Assembly (NCBI GenBank): GCA_947499255.1
Contig: CANMNF010000001.1
Coordinates: 186,001 to 250,000 of the forward strand
Source: an uncultured Sphingomonadaceae bacterium
GTDB taxonomy: Bacteria > Pseudomonadota > Alphaproteobacteria > Sphingomonadales > Sphingomonadaceae
Length of the DNA: 64,000 nt
Reading direction: 5' to 3'
The notes below the pieces were generated by a model. That model saw only the letters and a list, made by a program, of their open reading frames with translations, made no database searches and was not told where the DNA came from. Of the stretch, positions 57,048 through 64,000 are shown in pieces (positions within the stretch are counted from its first letter, which is position 1; each line of letters opens with the position of its first letter). The position numbers and the translations under genes are program-made.

Positions 57048-58874
57048 CTATGCTCCGACCTTTGCGGCGTCATCGGTCTGCTCAGGTTCTTGGGTGCCAG
57101 AGGCTGCATGAGGGGGCAAGGTCAAAGTGATGCGCTTTTCCCCCAGTTTAAGCTTGCCGCCCGCAGCGCGCGCTTCTGCATTGGCCAGCCGCAAGGTGAA
57201 GCGCGGATGGAACATGCCAGCGGAAATGGCTGCGCGGCGGCCGGTATCGATCTTGTTTTCTTCCAATCGCTGCCGCAGACTATCGGGCCAATCCAGTTTT
57301 ATGCGCAGCCGCTCTTCATCGGCAATCATGTCCAGCCGAATGTGCTCGCCCATGTTCAGCGATCCTGCAACAGTTGCCAAAATGCGCCAGATAAGCCGCG
57401 CCAGTTCAGGCTTGCTCATCGCAGTGGTGAAAGGCGAGCCAGCGACTGTCAGGTCAAACCCGGCCCCGCGCGGCTCCAACACACCAGCCAGCCGCTGTAT
57501 GGTTGCGCTTACACACTCGCGCAAATCCGCCGCCCCGCTATCCAGATCAAGCGCGTCGCTTTCCAATCTGGTCAGCCGGTCCACTTCGTCAAAACCTGCC
57601 AAAAGCTTGGCCGCATCAACCGCAATGGCGGCGGCATGGGCGCGATATTCATGTGGGGCCGGACCGAACAGCTGTTGTTGAATAATCTCGGCAAAGCCCT
57701 GGATGGCATTTACAGGGGTGCGCAATTCATGCAGCAATTCACGCGTATGATCGCCAGTATTGCTTGGCTTTTGCGATGGTGCTGGCAAGTCCGCAGCACG
57801 GCGCAGGCAAACGCGATACCCTTCAAATGCTCCCGTGGCAGAAGCGAAAACGGGCGTTGCATCCAGCCACCACTGCCCGCTGATCCCCGGCGCTGCATCA
57901 ATAGTAATGAGCGCGTTGGAAAGCGGCTGCTGGCGGCGCAGCGCTTTGGCGATCGTCGCATCACCAAACCGCACAAGCGGGCCGGGCTTTGGCGCGGTGA
58001 GGACCATGCCGATCAACCATGGCGCAGTGCTGCTCGACGCCCAAGTAACAACGCCGTTCGCATCACAGCGCAAATTGGCCATTTCAATCCGGCCCGCCGC
58101 ATCGGTAGCTGCGTTATCGCCTAGCGGCAGGCGAGGGGCATAGCTGGGCGTGCGGCGCGTACCGCGAAACCGCTCAATACGTTGCAGCAGCGTTGCGATG
58201 CTGTCGGGCGTTTCGGGGCTGTCAGCACTTTCGGGGCTGTCAGCACTTTCGGGCCTGTCAGCACTTTCTGCTTTGGCTGCGGGCTGGGGTTCGATTGTTG
58301 GAGCAGGCGCCGGACTAGGCGCCGGAGTAGGCGTTCGTGCAGGTGCAGGTGCAGGGACAGGGACCAGTTTAGCCGCAGCAATCTCCGGTATGGCCACTGG
58401 CTCCTCAGCAACCGTCTCAAATTCTGCAAGCCCCGGATCGGCGAACACCAGATCGCCTATGCCCAGTTGGTCAAGCTGACGCTTCACTCTGGTGGGCAAA
58501 TCCCTGCGATGCCGCAGGAAACCACGCGCCACTGTGGGGAGCCGAGGGATCATCGTCAGCCATTCGTGTTCACCAAGCTGAGCCATCGCCATACTTGATG
58601 CAGCGACTTTGGGCTCGGCCCATGCAAGCGCCTCAACCAGTTCTGCATTGCGCAATCGCAGACCCGGTTCGCGCAGTATTTGTGTCTGCACATCGGGTTC
58701 AATTGCATCGCATAAATCCGCCAAGCGGGTTCCGGCTTCAGCGTTTAACCCGCGATCTCGCTTGGTTGCGCCGCTCCCCAGCAAATCCAGCAATTGCCGA
58801 AATTGTGTCCGCGCACCCGCCGCGCTTCCTGCGCGTTTGCGCAAGACAGTACTGAGGCGGTCGTCAAATTGCAT
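57048..58874 (-). CDS. Sensor histidine kinase-like protein with degenerate ATP-binding domain
   Basis: 608-residue soluble protein with no clear transmembrane segment. Residues 1-150 are helical and resemble no named sensor. Next is a proline/alanine and glutamate/serine-rich linker (about 170-225: PVPAPAPARTPTPAPSP, ESADSPESADSPE). A PAS-like section (about 245-360, GVVTWASSSTAPWLIGM) leads to a HisKA helix with His382 in LLHELRTPVNAIQGFAE. The C-terminal ATPase-like domain lacks the N-box asparagine (LARLIWRILATVAGSLN) and any DxGxG loop, so ATP binding is doubtful. Upstream of and probably co-transcribed with the WalW-like gene. Confidence 0.8.
   Translation of the reverse strand: MQFDDRLSTVLRKRAGSAAGARTQFRQLLDLLGSGATKRDRGLNAEAGTRLADLCDAIEPDVQTQILREPGLRLRNAELVEALAWAEPKVAASSMAMAQLGEHEWLTMIPRLPTVARGFLRHRRDLPTRVKRQLDQLGIGDLVFADPGLAEFETVAEEPVAIPEIAAAKLVPVPAPAPARTPTPAPSPAPAPTIEPQPAAKAESADRPESADSPESADSPETPDSIATLLQRIERFRGTRRTPSYAPRLPLGDNAATDAAGRIEMANLRCDANGVVTWASSSTAPWLIGMVLTAPKPGPLVRFGDATIAKALRRQQPLSNALITIDAAPGISGQWWLDATPVFASATGAFEGYRVCLRRAADLPAPSQKPSNTGDHTRELLHELRTPVNAIQGFAEIIQQQLFGPAPHEYRAHAAAIAVDAAKLLAGFDEVDRLTRLESDALDLDSGAADLRECVSATIQRLAGVLEPRGAGFDLTVAGSPFTTAMSKPELARLIWRILATVAGSLNMGEHIRLDMIADEERLRIKLDWPDSLRQRLEENKIDTGRRAAISAGMFHPRFTLRLANAEARAAGGKLKLGEKRITLTLPPHAASGTQEPEQTDDAAKVGA
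58214..58267 (-). repeat. Three tandem 18-base units inside the sensor-kinase-like gene
   Basis: CGGGGCTGTCAGCACTTT repeated three times (third unit with one change) encodes the six-residue repeat ESADSP in the linker between the N-terminal helical part and the PAS-like part. Confidence 0.9.
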
Positions 58875-59078
58875 GGATACTCCGGAACTAAACGCATTTG
58901 CGCGCAGATATCCCTAACCTGATCGTAACCATGCTGGAATTGAGGCTTTACCGTGCGTTGCAAAAAGGGACGATTGCGGTCATAAACAATAATCTGTCTG
59001 CAAAAGCGGTGGAAAAGCGTATGATATTCCAAACGCATTGCCCGTTCTGGCATGAGAGCGACATTTAAGGGGCATTTG

Positions 59079-59546
59079 ATGGGTAATCTTGACGAGATTG
59101 ATCGGCGCTTGCTGGCCGAATTGCAAGATGAGGGGCGGGTCACCAATGTCGATCTTGCTACCAGAGTTGGCCTGACTGCGCCGCCATGTTTGCGCCGTGT
59201 GCGGGCTTTGGAAGAATCGGGCGTTATCAAAGGCTATCACGCCGATCTTGATGGATCCAAATTGGGTTTTAGCATCACGGTTTTTGCAATGGTGTCCTTG
59301 CGCAGCCAGGCCGAAGAGGATCTGCGCGCTTTTGAAGATCACGTGCTGGCACTTCCCGAAGTGCGCGAATGTCATATGCTCAATGGCGAAATCGATTTTA
59401 TCCTCAAAATCGTGTCAGAAGATTTGCAGAGTTTTCAAGAGTTTCTCACCAGCAAGCTGACGCCTGCGCCCAATGTCGCTTCTGTCAAAACCTCGCTGAC
59501 GATCCGCACAGCAAAGCACCAGCCGGGCGTTCCGCTTACAGTTTAA
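59079..59546 (+). CDS. Lrp/AsnC-family transcriptional regulator
   Basis: 155-residue protein: helix-turn-helix LDEIDRRLLAELQDEGRVTN with VGLTAPPCLRRVRALEESG, then the RAM ligand-binding domain (GYHADLDGSKLGFSITVFAM, VRECHMLNGEIDFILKI). The PPCLRRVR form is typical of alphaproteobacterial Lrp proteins. ATG 59079 is preceded by AAGGGG at eight bases. Effector and targets unknown. Confidence 0.95.
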   Translation: MGNLDEIDRRLLAELQDEGRVTNVDLATRVGLTAPPCLRRVRALEESGVIKGYHADLDGSKLGFSITVFAMVSLRSQAEEDLRAFEDHVLALPEVRECHMLNGEIDFILKIVSEDLQSFQEFLTSKLTPAPNVASVKTSLTIRTAKHQPGVPLTV

Positions 59547-59566
59547 CAGCAGTAACTGGCGAATTG

Positions 59567-59589
59567 CGGCTGCAGCATCTCTGCAGCCG
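59567..59589. terminator. Stem-loop between convergent lrp-like and accC genes
   Basis: Perfect nine-base stem CGGCTGCAG / CTGCAGCCG with a five-base loop in the 93-base gap between two gene ends. No T-run follows on either strand, so it may only protect transcript ends. Confidence 0.45.
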
Positions 59590-59639
59590 ATGATGATGCG
59601 TAGGAAAGGCTTTTGAACGCCCGGCTAGCAATGCGGAGG

Positions 59640-60992
59640 CTAATCCGTCTCGCGCTTTGCCAGCCATTCTTCCAGCCATTTGATCGTGTAATCACCGCTG
59701 ATCACATCGGGTTCGCGAAGCAGCTCTTGATGCAGCGGCACAGAGTGCTTCACGCCTTCGATCACCATTTCTTCCAACGCACGGCGCAAACGCATCATGC
59801 ATTTTTCGCGGCTTGACCCGTAAACGATCAGCTTGGCGATCATGGAATCGTAATAAGGCGGAATGCGATATCCAGCATACAACCCGCTATCCACGCGCAC
59901 ATGCATGCCGCCAGCCGCATGATAGTAGTTCACAAGGCCGGGCGAAGGCGCGAAGGTGAACGGGTCTTCGGCATTGATACGGCATTCAATGGCATGGCCG
60001 TGCAGCTCGATTTCATCCTGCGTGACAGAGAGCGGATGCCCTTCGGCAACGCGGATTTGTTCGCGCACCAGATCGACGCCTGTGACCATTTCGGTAACCG
60101 GATGTTCGACCTGCAAACGAGTATTCATTTCGATGAAGTAGAACTCGCCATCTTCCCACAGAAACTCAATCGTTCCCGCGCCGCGATATCCCATATCGGC
60201 CATCGCTTTGGAGACGATCGAACCCATCCGATCACGTTCTTCAGGCGTGATAACGGGCGAGGGCGCTTCTTCGAAGACCTTTTGATGGCGGCGCTGCAAA
60301 GAGCAATCACGCTCTCCCAAATGGATCGCATTGCCATTGCCATCGCCAAATACCTGAAACTCAATATGGCGCGGATTGCCGAGGTATTTCTCGACATACA
60401 TCGTGTCATCACCAAAAGCGGATTGCGCTTCGTTCTTGGCCTGTGTGACCAGTTCTTCCAGCTTTTCCGGCCCGGTGATGACCTGCATCCCGCGGCCACC
60501 GCCGCCAGCAGCAGCTTTGGCGATCACGGGATAGCCAATCTCATCAGCGACCGCGCGAATCTCGTCCATGGTTTCTACCGCGCCAGCCGATCCGGGGACG
60601 AGCGGGAGGCCCAGATCACCAGCGGTTTTCTTGGCGGCGACTTTGTCACCCATGGTGCGGATATGTTCAGGCTTGGGCCCGATCCATGCGATATCGTGGC
60701 TTTCCACAATCTCGGCAAATTGGGCGTTTTCCGACAGGAAGCCGTAGCCCGGATGGATCGCATCCGCGCCGCTGATCTCAGCTGCTGAGATGATCGCAGC
60801 ATGGTTCAGATAGCTTTGACCGGCAGGCGGCGGGCCGATGCAAATCGCGTGATCGGCAAGGCGCACATGCATCGCATCGGCATCGGCGGTGGAGTGCACC
60901 GCCACAGTCTCGATGCCCATTTCATGAGCAGCACGGTGAATGCGCAGCGCGATTTCGCCGCGATTGGCGATGAGGATGCGGGTTATTGGCAT
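59640..60992 (-). CDS. accC: Acetyl-CoA carboxylase, biotin carboxylase subunit
   Basis: 450-residue ATP-grasp enzyme that carboxylates biotin on AccB. Motifs: ILIANRGEIALRIHRAA, the glycine loop KAAAGGGGRGMQVI, HLGERDCSLQRRHQKVFEEAP, and EMNTRLQVEHPVTEMVTG. ATG 60992 (MPITRILIANRG) is used; the open frame extends 20 codons upstream into the accB gap. First committed step of fatty acid synthesis. Follows accB by 13 bases. Confidence 0.98.
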   Translation of the reverse strand: MPITRILIANRGEIALRIHRAAHEMGIETVAVHSTADADAMHVRLADHAICIGPPPAGQSYLNHAAIISAAEISGADAIHPGYGFLSENAQFAEIVESHDIAWIGPKPEHIRTMGDKVAAKKTAGDLGLPLVPGSAGAVETMDEIRAVADEIGYPVIAKAAAGGGGRGMQVITGPEKLEELVTQAKNEAQSAFGDDTMYVEKYLGNPRHIEFQVFGDGNGNAIHLGERDCSLQRRHQKVFEEAPSPVITPEERDRMGSIVSKAMADMGYRGAGTIEFLWEDGEFYFIEMNTRLQVEHPVTEMVTGVDLVREQIRVAEGHPLSVTQDEIELHGHAIECRINAEDPFTFAPSPGLVNYYHAAGGMHVRVDSGLYAGYRIPPYYDSMIAKLIVYGSSREKCMMRLRRALEEMVIEGVKHSVPLHQELLREPDVISGDYTIKWLEEWLAKRETD

Positions 60993-61005
60993 GGCAGCGC
61001 GCGCT

Positions 61006-61521
61006 TCAGGCAATGATGACCAGCGGTTGGTCAAACTCGACCGGATCCGCATTGGCCACCAGCACTTGCTTGATCGTGCCAGCTTTGTTGGCGGTAATCG
61101 GGTTCATTACCTTCATCGCTTCAACGATCAGCAAGGTATCGCCTTCTTTCACGCTATCACCAACTGACACAAACGGTGCGGATTCCGGATCGCCAGAGAG
61201 ATACGCCGTGCCCACCATGGGAGAACGCAGCGCATTGCTGAGATCGCCTGCCTCAACAGCAGGTTGGCCCGCGGGCGCTTCAGCCGCTGCGGGTGTCGCA
61301 GCAGGGGCCGCCACGGCCGCTGACACTGGCGCTGACACTGGCGCTGACACTGATGCTGGCGCAGCCAAACCGCCGCGCGCCACGCGAATGCGCCGCTCTC
61401 CTTCTTCAACCTCAATTTCGGTGAGGCCCGTTTCGGACAGCATTTCAGCAAGTTCACGCACCAGCGCGGTATCGACTTTCATTCCGGAGCGAGCCCCGGC
61501 ACCAGATTTGGCGTTCGGCAT
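61006..61521 (-). CDS. accB: Biotin carboxyl carrier protein of acetyl-CoA carboxylase
   Basis: 171-residue protein. N-terminal helices (VDTALVRELAEMLSETGLTE) are followed by an alanine/proline/valine linker with near-repeats SAPVSAPVSAAVAAPAA, and the C-terminal biotinyl domain with the target lysine in LIVEAMKVMNPITANKAG. Order aroQ-accB-accC is conserved in alphaproteobacteria. Normal length. Confidence 0.97.
   Translation of the reverse strand: MPNAKSGAGARSGMKVDTALVRELAEMLSETGLTEIEVEEGERRIRVARGGLAAPASVSAPVSAPVSAAVAAPAATPAAAEAPAGQPAVEAGDLSNALRSPMVGTAYLSGDPESAPFVSVGDSVKEGDTLLIVEAMKVMNPITANKAGTIKQVLVANADPVEFDQPLVIIA
61319..61354 (-). repeat. Three tandem 12-base units in the accB linker
   Basis: GCTGACACTGGC repeated three times (last unit ending GAT) encodes the alternating SAPV linker of the biotin carrier protein; such linkers commonly vary in length. 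Confidence 0.85.
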
Positions 61522-61599
61522 GAATTCTCCATTGCAACGTTATTCGCTAAACCGTGGAGCTAGAAGTTGTTGCATCGCAACGCAAGAGCCGCCGCCCGC

Positions 61600-62034
61600 T
61601 TATAGCTTGGCCGCCGCCTCCAATGCGATGAGATAGCTTTGCGGCCCATGCCCTTTCACACATTGCACCGCGCCCAAGCCAACCCATGAATGATGCCGGA
61701 AATCCTCACGCGTTTCAGGGTCTGACAGATGCACTTCGATCACCGGCGTAGTGATCGCCTTGATCGCATCAAGCAGCGCGATCGAGGTGTGCGTATAGGC
61801 CGCCGCATTGAGCAAAACTGCCTTTGCATCAGAGCCTTGCGCCTCATGCAGCCAATCCACCAAATGGCCTTCATGGTTCGATTGGCGCATCTCAATGGTC
61901 AGGCCAAGCTCTACCGCGCGGTCTTGCAACATGGCCGCAATATCGTCGAGCGTATCGGAGCCGTAGATCTCCGGTTCTCGCGTGCCGAGCAGATTGAGAT
62001 TAGGGCCGTTCAGGACGTAGATGATGTCAGTCAT
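61600..62034 (-). CDS. aroQ: 3-Dehydroquinate dehydratase, type II
   Basis: 144-residue shikimate-pathway enzyme forming a dodecamer. The active-site region YVLNGPNLNLLGTREPEIYG with the catalytic tyrosine, the RQSNHEGHLVDWLHEA segment, LNAAAYTHTSIALLDAI and VEVHLS-type VIEVHLSDPETREDFRH are all intact. ATG 62034 is used (MTDIIYVLNGPN). The structured repeat copy B lies 28 bases upstream. Starts the aroQ-accB-accC group. Confidence 0.97.
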   Translation of the reverse strand: MTDIIYVLNGPNLNLLGTREPEIYGSDTLDDIAAMLQDRAVELGLTIEMRQSNHEGHLVDWLHEAQGSDAKAVLLNAAAYTHTSIALLDAIKAITTPVIEVHLSDPETREDFRHHSWVGLGAVQCVKGHGPQSYLIALEAAAKL

Positions 62035-62062
62035 GTGCACCAACTTAGCCGCTTGTAAGCAG

Positions 62063-62130
62063 CGGGGCCACGGCAAATCCTACAAAATGGACACGTTGGA
62101 CACAGTCCTGGAGGCAAACCTGTGGCCCCG
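62063..62130. repeat. Structured repeat element, copy B
   Basis: Same core as at 10173-10231, with G for A at two places. The outer stem is longer and different: CGGGGCCAC (62063-62071) pairs perfectly with GTGGCCCCG (62122-62130). The inner hairpin is AGG-CAAA-CCT (62112-62121) and, as in copy A, its 3' arm abuts the outer stem. The stems have changed on both sides while the single-stranded core has not. It lies between the holin-like gene and aroQ, both on the minus strand. Confidence 0.72.
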
Positions 62131-62164
62131 ATGCAGTTGGCGGGGGGGCAGGAGGTTTGCGCGC

Positions 62165-62578
62165 CTATTTGTCCACGCCTTTCACTTTGCCCCACTGCCG
62201 CGCGGCGGTGTAACCCAGATAGCCTGTACCAAACAGCGCATAGAGCGGTTCGGGCAAGCCATTGAGATAGGCGTTCATGCCAGCACCAATGTCACGCGCA
62301 GCACCGGGGTTGAAAGCGGCAAGCAGGCCCATCGGAAGGGCGAAGAGAAGCATCGTATACATGACATACAGGAAACTGGGCCGCGCGCGGCTTGTCCACG
62401 GGTCTTTCGAATTGGCCTCGGCAACAATGGCGGACAGGCGCGCTTCGATGTTCTGCAAATCTTGCGTGCCTTCGAGCCGGATCAATTCCAGCTTGGCTTT
62501 GGCGGCGGCTTCTTTGTCAGGAATGATCTTGTCGATCAGCTGAGCAACGGGTCCGATAAGGGCTTCGAGTAAGGCCAT
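62165..62578 (-). CDS. 3TM-type holin, GTA_holin_3TM family
   Basis: 137-residue membrane protein: an N-terminal helix-rich ALIGPVAQLIDKIIPDKEAAAKAKLELI, then SRARPSFLYVMYTMLLFALPMG and LYALFGTGYLGYTAARQWGK. This is the pattern of holins linked to gene transfer agents, which release particles by making holes in the inner membrane. No phage or GTA structural gene is nearby. ATG 62578 is preceded by AAGGAG; the first codon of the open frame at 62608 has no such site. Confidence 0.82.
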   Translation of the reverse strand: MALLEALIGPVAQLIDKIIPDKEAAAKAKLELIRLEGTQDLQNIEARLSAIVAEANSKDPWTSRARPSFLYVMYTMLLFALPMGLLAAFNPGAARDIGAGMNAYLNGLPEPLYALFGTGYLGYTAARQWGKVKGVDK

Positions 62579-62710
62579 GCGTGGTTCTCCTTGGTGATAA
62601 ACAGCCAAGGCGTGAACCTATTTGGTTATGTAGGAAAGGGGGTGGGGTGTCTGGTTTGGGGCGGGCGGCGCGATTGGGTGATTGCCCGGAATTGGGAGTG
62701 AAAGCCGACG

Positions 62711-63220
62711 TCAAATCGTTAGGCCGGTCCAACTGCCATCTGTTAAATCGGGCTGATCGCTTGCGAACGCTGGATCGAAGTCCGGCTGCCACGGAAACAA
62801 CCCCGTACGGTCCGGCCAAACAAGCTGGAGGCACGGGAAATCGTCACCGCGGTAGAACCACCGACTCCAACCAAGATGCTCTGCGTAGAAGTCCCGAGAG
62901 GCAGGAAGGAGCACAGCCTGATGGTTCCCGAATATACCCGAGAGCCTTGTCTCTGGTTTCGGAACATCCCCATCGCGAATGTCGCGGTAAATGTCCCATA
63001 AAATGTCGTGGGACACCTGCTTCGGCAATGAGAACACAATGATTTCTGGATAGCCTAGCCCATGGAAGAAGCCGGTTGAGTAGGTGAAGTCAGGTTCCTG
63101 CTTCTTTCGATCGAAAACGCGTGTGCCGAACCACCCGTGCTCCCGGATTTGTGCAAGGAAGTCACGATCTGCGGGGTCAAGTTCAGTTTCATGGAGCTCG
63201 AGAGCTGTTTTCATACCCAT
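62711..63220 (-). CDS. DUF4262 domain protein
   Basis: 169-residue soluble protein with the DUF4262 pattern: REHGWFGTRVFDRKKQEPDF, YSTGFFHGLGYPEIIVFSLP and YAEHLGWSRWFYRGDDFPCL followed by QLVWPDRTGLFPWQPDF. Family of unknown function, often on accessory islands. ATG 63220 or 63214 may start it. Codon use is somewhat less GC-rich than nearby housekeeping genes. Confidence 0.85.
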   Translation of the reverse strand: MGMKTALELHETELDPADRDFLAQIREHGWFGTRVFDRKKQEPDFTYSTGFFHGLGYPEIIVFSLPKQVSHDILWDIYRDIRDGDVPKPETRLSGIFGNHQAVLLPASRDFYAEHLGWSRWFYRGDDFPCLQLVWPDRTGLFPWQPDFDPAFASDQPDLTDGSWTGLTI

Positions 63221-63422
63221 GAATCTGAACGCAAATACCACTTTTCGCAATGCCCGAAACTGGGTCGAGAGTTGAATGTCAGCCTTTCGTCAGCTTAACA
63301 TCTAAACTAGCCATCCAGCTGCAACCCCCAAACGATCAGTCGTCATTTGCCACCGCTTCCTATAAACCAGAGGCACGCGCGGCATTTTGCTGATCGTGAG
63401 GAGCTGTTTTCGGGGACGCATA

Positions 63423-63824
63423 ATGGACAAACGCATTATCTATTCATCGCAGCCCTTTGGGTTTGAAAGCGCGATGCTGGCGGGCATTTTGTCGCAGGCA
63501 CGGCGCAATAATGCCCGTAATTCCATCACCGGGGCGCTGATCTGTCGGCAGGACATCTATCTGCAATTGATCGAAGGGCCCGCTGCCGCAATTGACGCTT
63601 TGTTTGACGAAATCCGCGTCGATGATCGTCACGTCAATGTGCAACTTCTTATGCAGGAAGAAACGCCTGAGCGGCTATTCCCCGCATGGTCGATGGTCGA
63701 CGATGAAGCGCCATCAATGTTCTGGTCGCGCGCGGAGGTGGACGCCGGCATGATCGAGCAGGCGACCCCAGAGCAATTGCTGGCACCTTTTGTCAGGCTT
63801 AAGAAAAGGCTTGAAACCTCCTAA
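63423..63824 (+). CDS. BLUF-domain blue-light receptor protein
   Basis: 133-residue single-domain flavoprotein that senses blue light through FAD. Key residues are visible: Tyr7 in RIIYSSQPF, asparagines at 30 and 33 in RRNNARNSITGALI, Gln48 in IYLQLIEGP and the Trp in LFPAWSMVD, matching the photoactive Tyr/Asn/Gln/Trp set of AppA and PixD. No output domain is attached, so it would work with a partner protein. ATG 63423 is used, since the fold starts four residues later. Confidence 0.92.
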   Translation: MDKRIIYSSQPFGFESAMLAGILSQARRNNARNSITGALICRQDIYLQLIEGPAAAIDALFDEIRVDDRHVNVQLLMQEETPERLFPAWSMVDDEAPSMFWSRAEVDAGMIEQATPEQLLAPFVRLKKRLETS

Positions 63825-63825
63825 A

Positions 63826-63849
63826 GGCTGGCGGCACTAAGCGTCAGCC
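63826..63849. terminator. Weak stem-loop between convergent genes
   Basis: GGCTGGCG pairs with CGTCAGCC (one mismatch) across eight bases in the 27-base gap between the BLUF gene and the carboxylase gene. No T-run. Confidence 0.35.
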
Positions 63850-63851
63850 CC

Positions 63852-64000
63852 CTAATCTTCCAACTCCAAAATCACCGCATCCACCACCAGGGTTTCGCCT
63901 TCTGCGTGGTTGATGCTGGCGATGGTGCCGGATTTTTCGGCGCGCAGGATGTTTTCCATCTTCATCGCTTCGACTGTGGCCAGCGGCTGTCCAGCTTCAA
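63852..64000 (-). CDS. Biotin-dependent acyl-CoA carboxylase alpha subunit, C-terminal end (5' part outside window)
   Basis: The last 49 codons of a minus-strand gene running in from beyond base 64000. The translation reads LEAGQPLATVEAMKMENILR, the biotin attachment loop with lysine between two methionines, then the final beta strands ending VILELED. AMKMEN is typical of propionyl-CoA and methylcrotonyl-CoA carboxylase alpha subunits rather than of AccB (AMKVMN at 61.1 kb). Which acyl-CoA is used cannot be told from this piece. Confidence 0.85.
   Translation of the reverse strand, partial: EAGQPLATVEAMKMENILRAEKSGTIASINHAEGETLVVDAVILELED

Noticed and set aside
57030-58124. 364-codon plus-strand open frame opposite the sensor-kinase-like gene
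   Set aside because: No recognisable domain, no ribosome binding site, and it lies antisense to the PAS/HisKA coding region.
59901-60788. 295-codon plus-strand open frame opposite accC
   Set aside because: accC motifs on the minus strand are intact and explain the sequence constraint.
62021-62572. 183-codon plus-strand open frame including MDTLDTVLE from the structured repeat
   Set aside because: It runs antisense to the holin gene, which has a good ribosome binding site and family match; only the first nine codons are shared with the other repeat copy.

Overview
The window looks like chromosomal DNA of an alphaproteobacterium of the Sphingomonadales, most likely an Erythrobacter/Altererythrobacter-type member of the Erythrobacteraceae. 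Supporting signs are a class I lysyl-tRNA synthetase, a split F1 operon (atpHAGDC without the Fo genes), the order rpmF-plsX-fabH-ihfA-merR, the order aroQ-accB-accC, an ABA4-like carotenoid-associated membrane protein, a bacterial FeS-type photolyase, and small proteins I know from sphingomonads. This placement is inference from gene content; no rRNA is present. Genes are dense and on both strands, and no insertion sequence, prophage block or CRISPR array was seen.

Layout. 1-5.2 kb: 3' part of a dGTPase-like gene, then a closely packed plus-strand run (NAD(P)-binding protein, BASS transporter, ABA4-like protein, DUF938 protein), a small entericidin lipoprotein and an EamA transporter. 5.3-10.1 kb: orphan CpaF ATPase and two tandem membrane glycosyltransferase-like paralogues of very different base composition. 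10.1-15.6 kb: a structured repeat, an unassigned AT-rich gap, a 59-codon CxxC protein and atpC-D-G-A-H on the minus strand. 15.8-25.6 kb: membrane-anchored trypsin-like protease, O6-alkylguanine methyltransferase, photolyase, azoreductase, molybdopterin oxidoreductase, priA, DUF4197 and DUF2490 proteins. 26.4-34.2 kb: cobT-like gene, nitroreductase, DUF2939, cysS, a ThDP enzyme and an aldehyde dehydrogenase separated by a palindromic repeat.

34.2-38.7 kb: ThuA protein, methyltransferase preceded by a terminator-like hairpin, small regulators divergent from an S24 repressor-like protein, MBL hydrolase, MAPEG protein. 38.9-42 kb: rpmF-plsX-fabH-ihfA-merR. 42-50 kb: SixA-like phosphatase, DinG-type helicase, MscS channel, lysS, a 2OG oxygenase and an extremely arginine-rich RcnB-family protein. 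50-56 kb: flavin-binding oxidase, GIY-YIG protein, a TonB-like gene broken by an in-frame amber codon, ettA, DUF421, renalase-like and DCC proteins, two tRNAs. 56-64 kb: WalW-like deacetylase with a degenerate sensor kinase, Lrp regulator, accC-accB-aroQ, the second copy of the structured repeat, a GTA-type holin, DUF4262, a BLUF photoreceptor, and the 3' end of a biotin-dependent carboxylase alpha subunit.

The most interesting unexplained signal is a roughly 60-70 bp element present twice (10173-10231 and 62063-62130). It has a nearly invariant core, while its two flanking stems differ in sequence but keep their pairing, as expected for a structured RNA or a structured DNA repeat. Next are the amber-interrupted TonB-like gene coupled to ettA, the arginine-rich RcnB fusion, the sensor kinase with its phospho-acceptor histidine kept but ATP-binding motifs lost, and a terminator hairpin that contains the ribosome binding site of the next gene.
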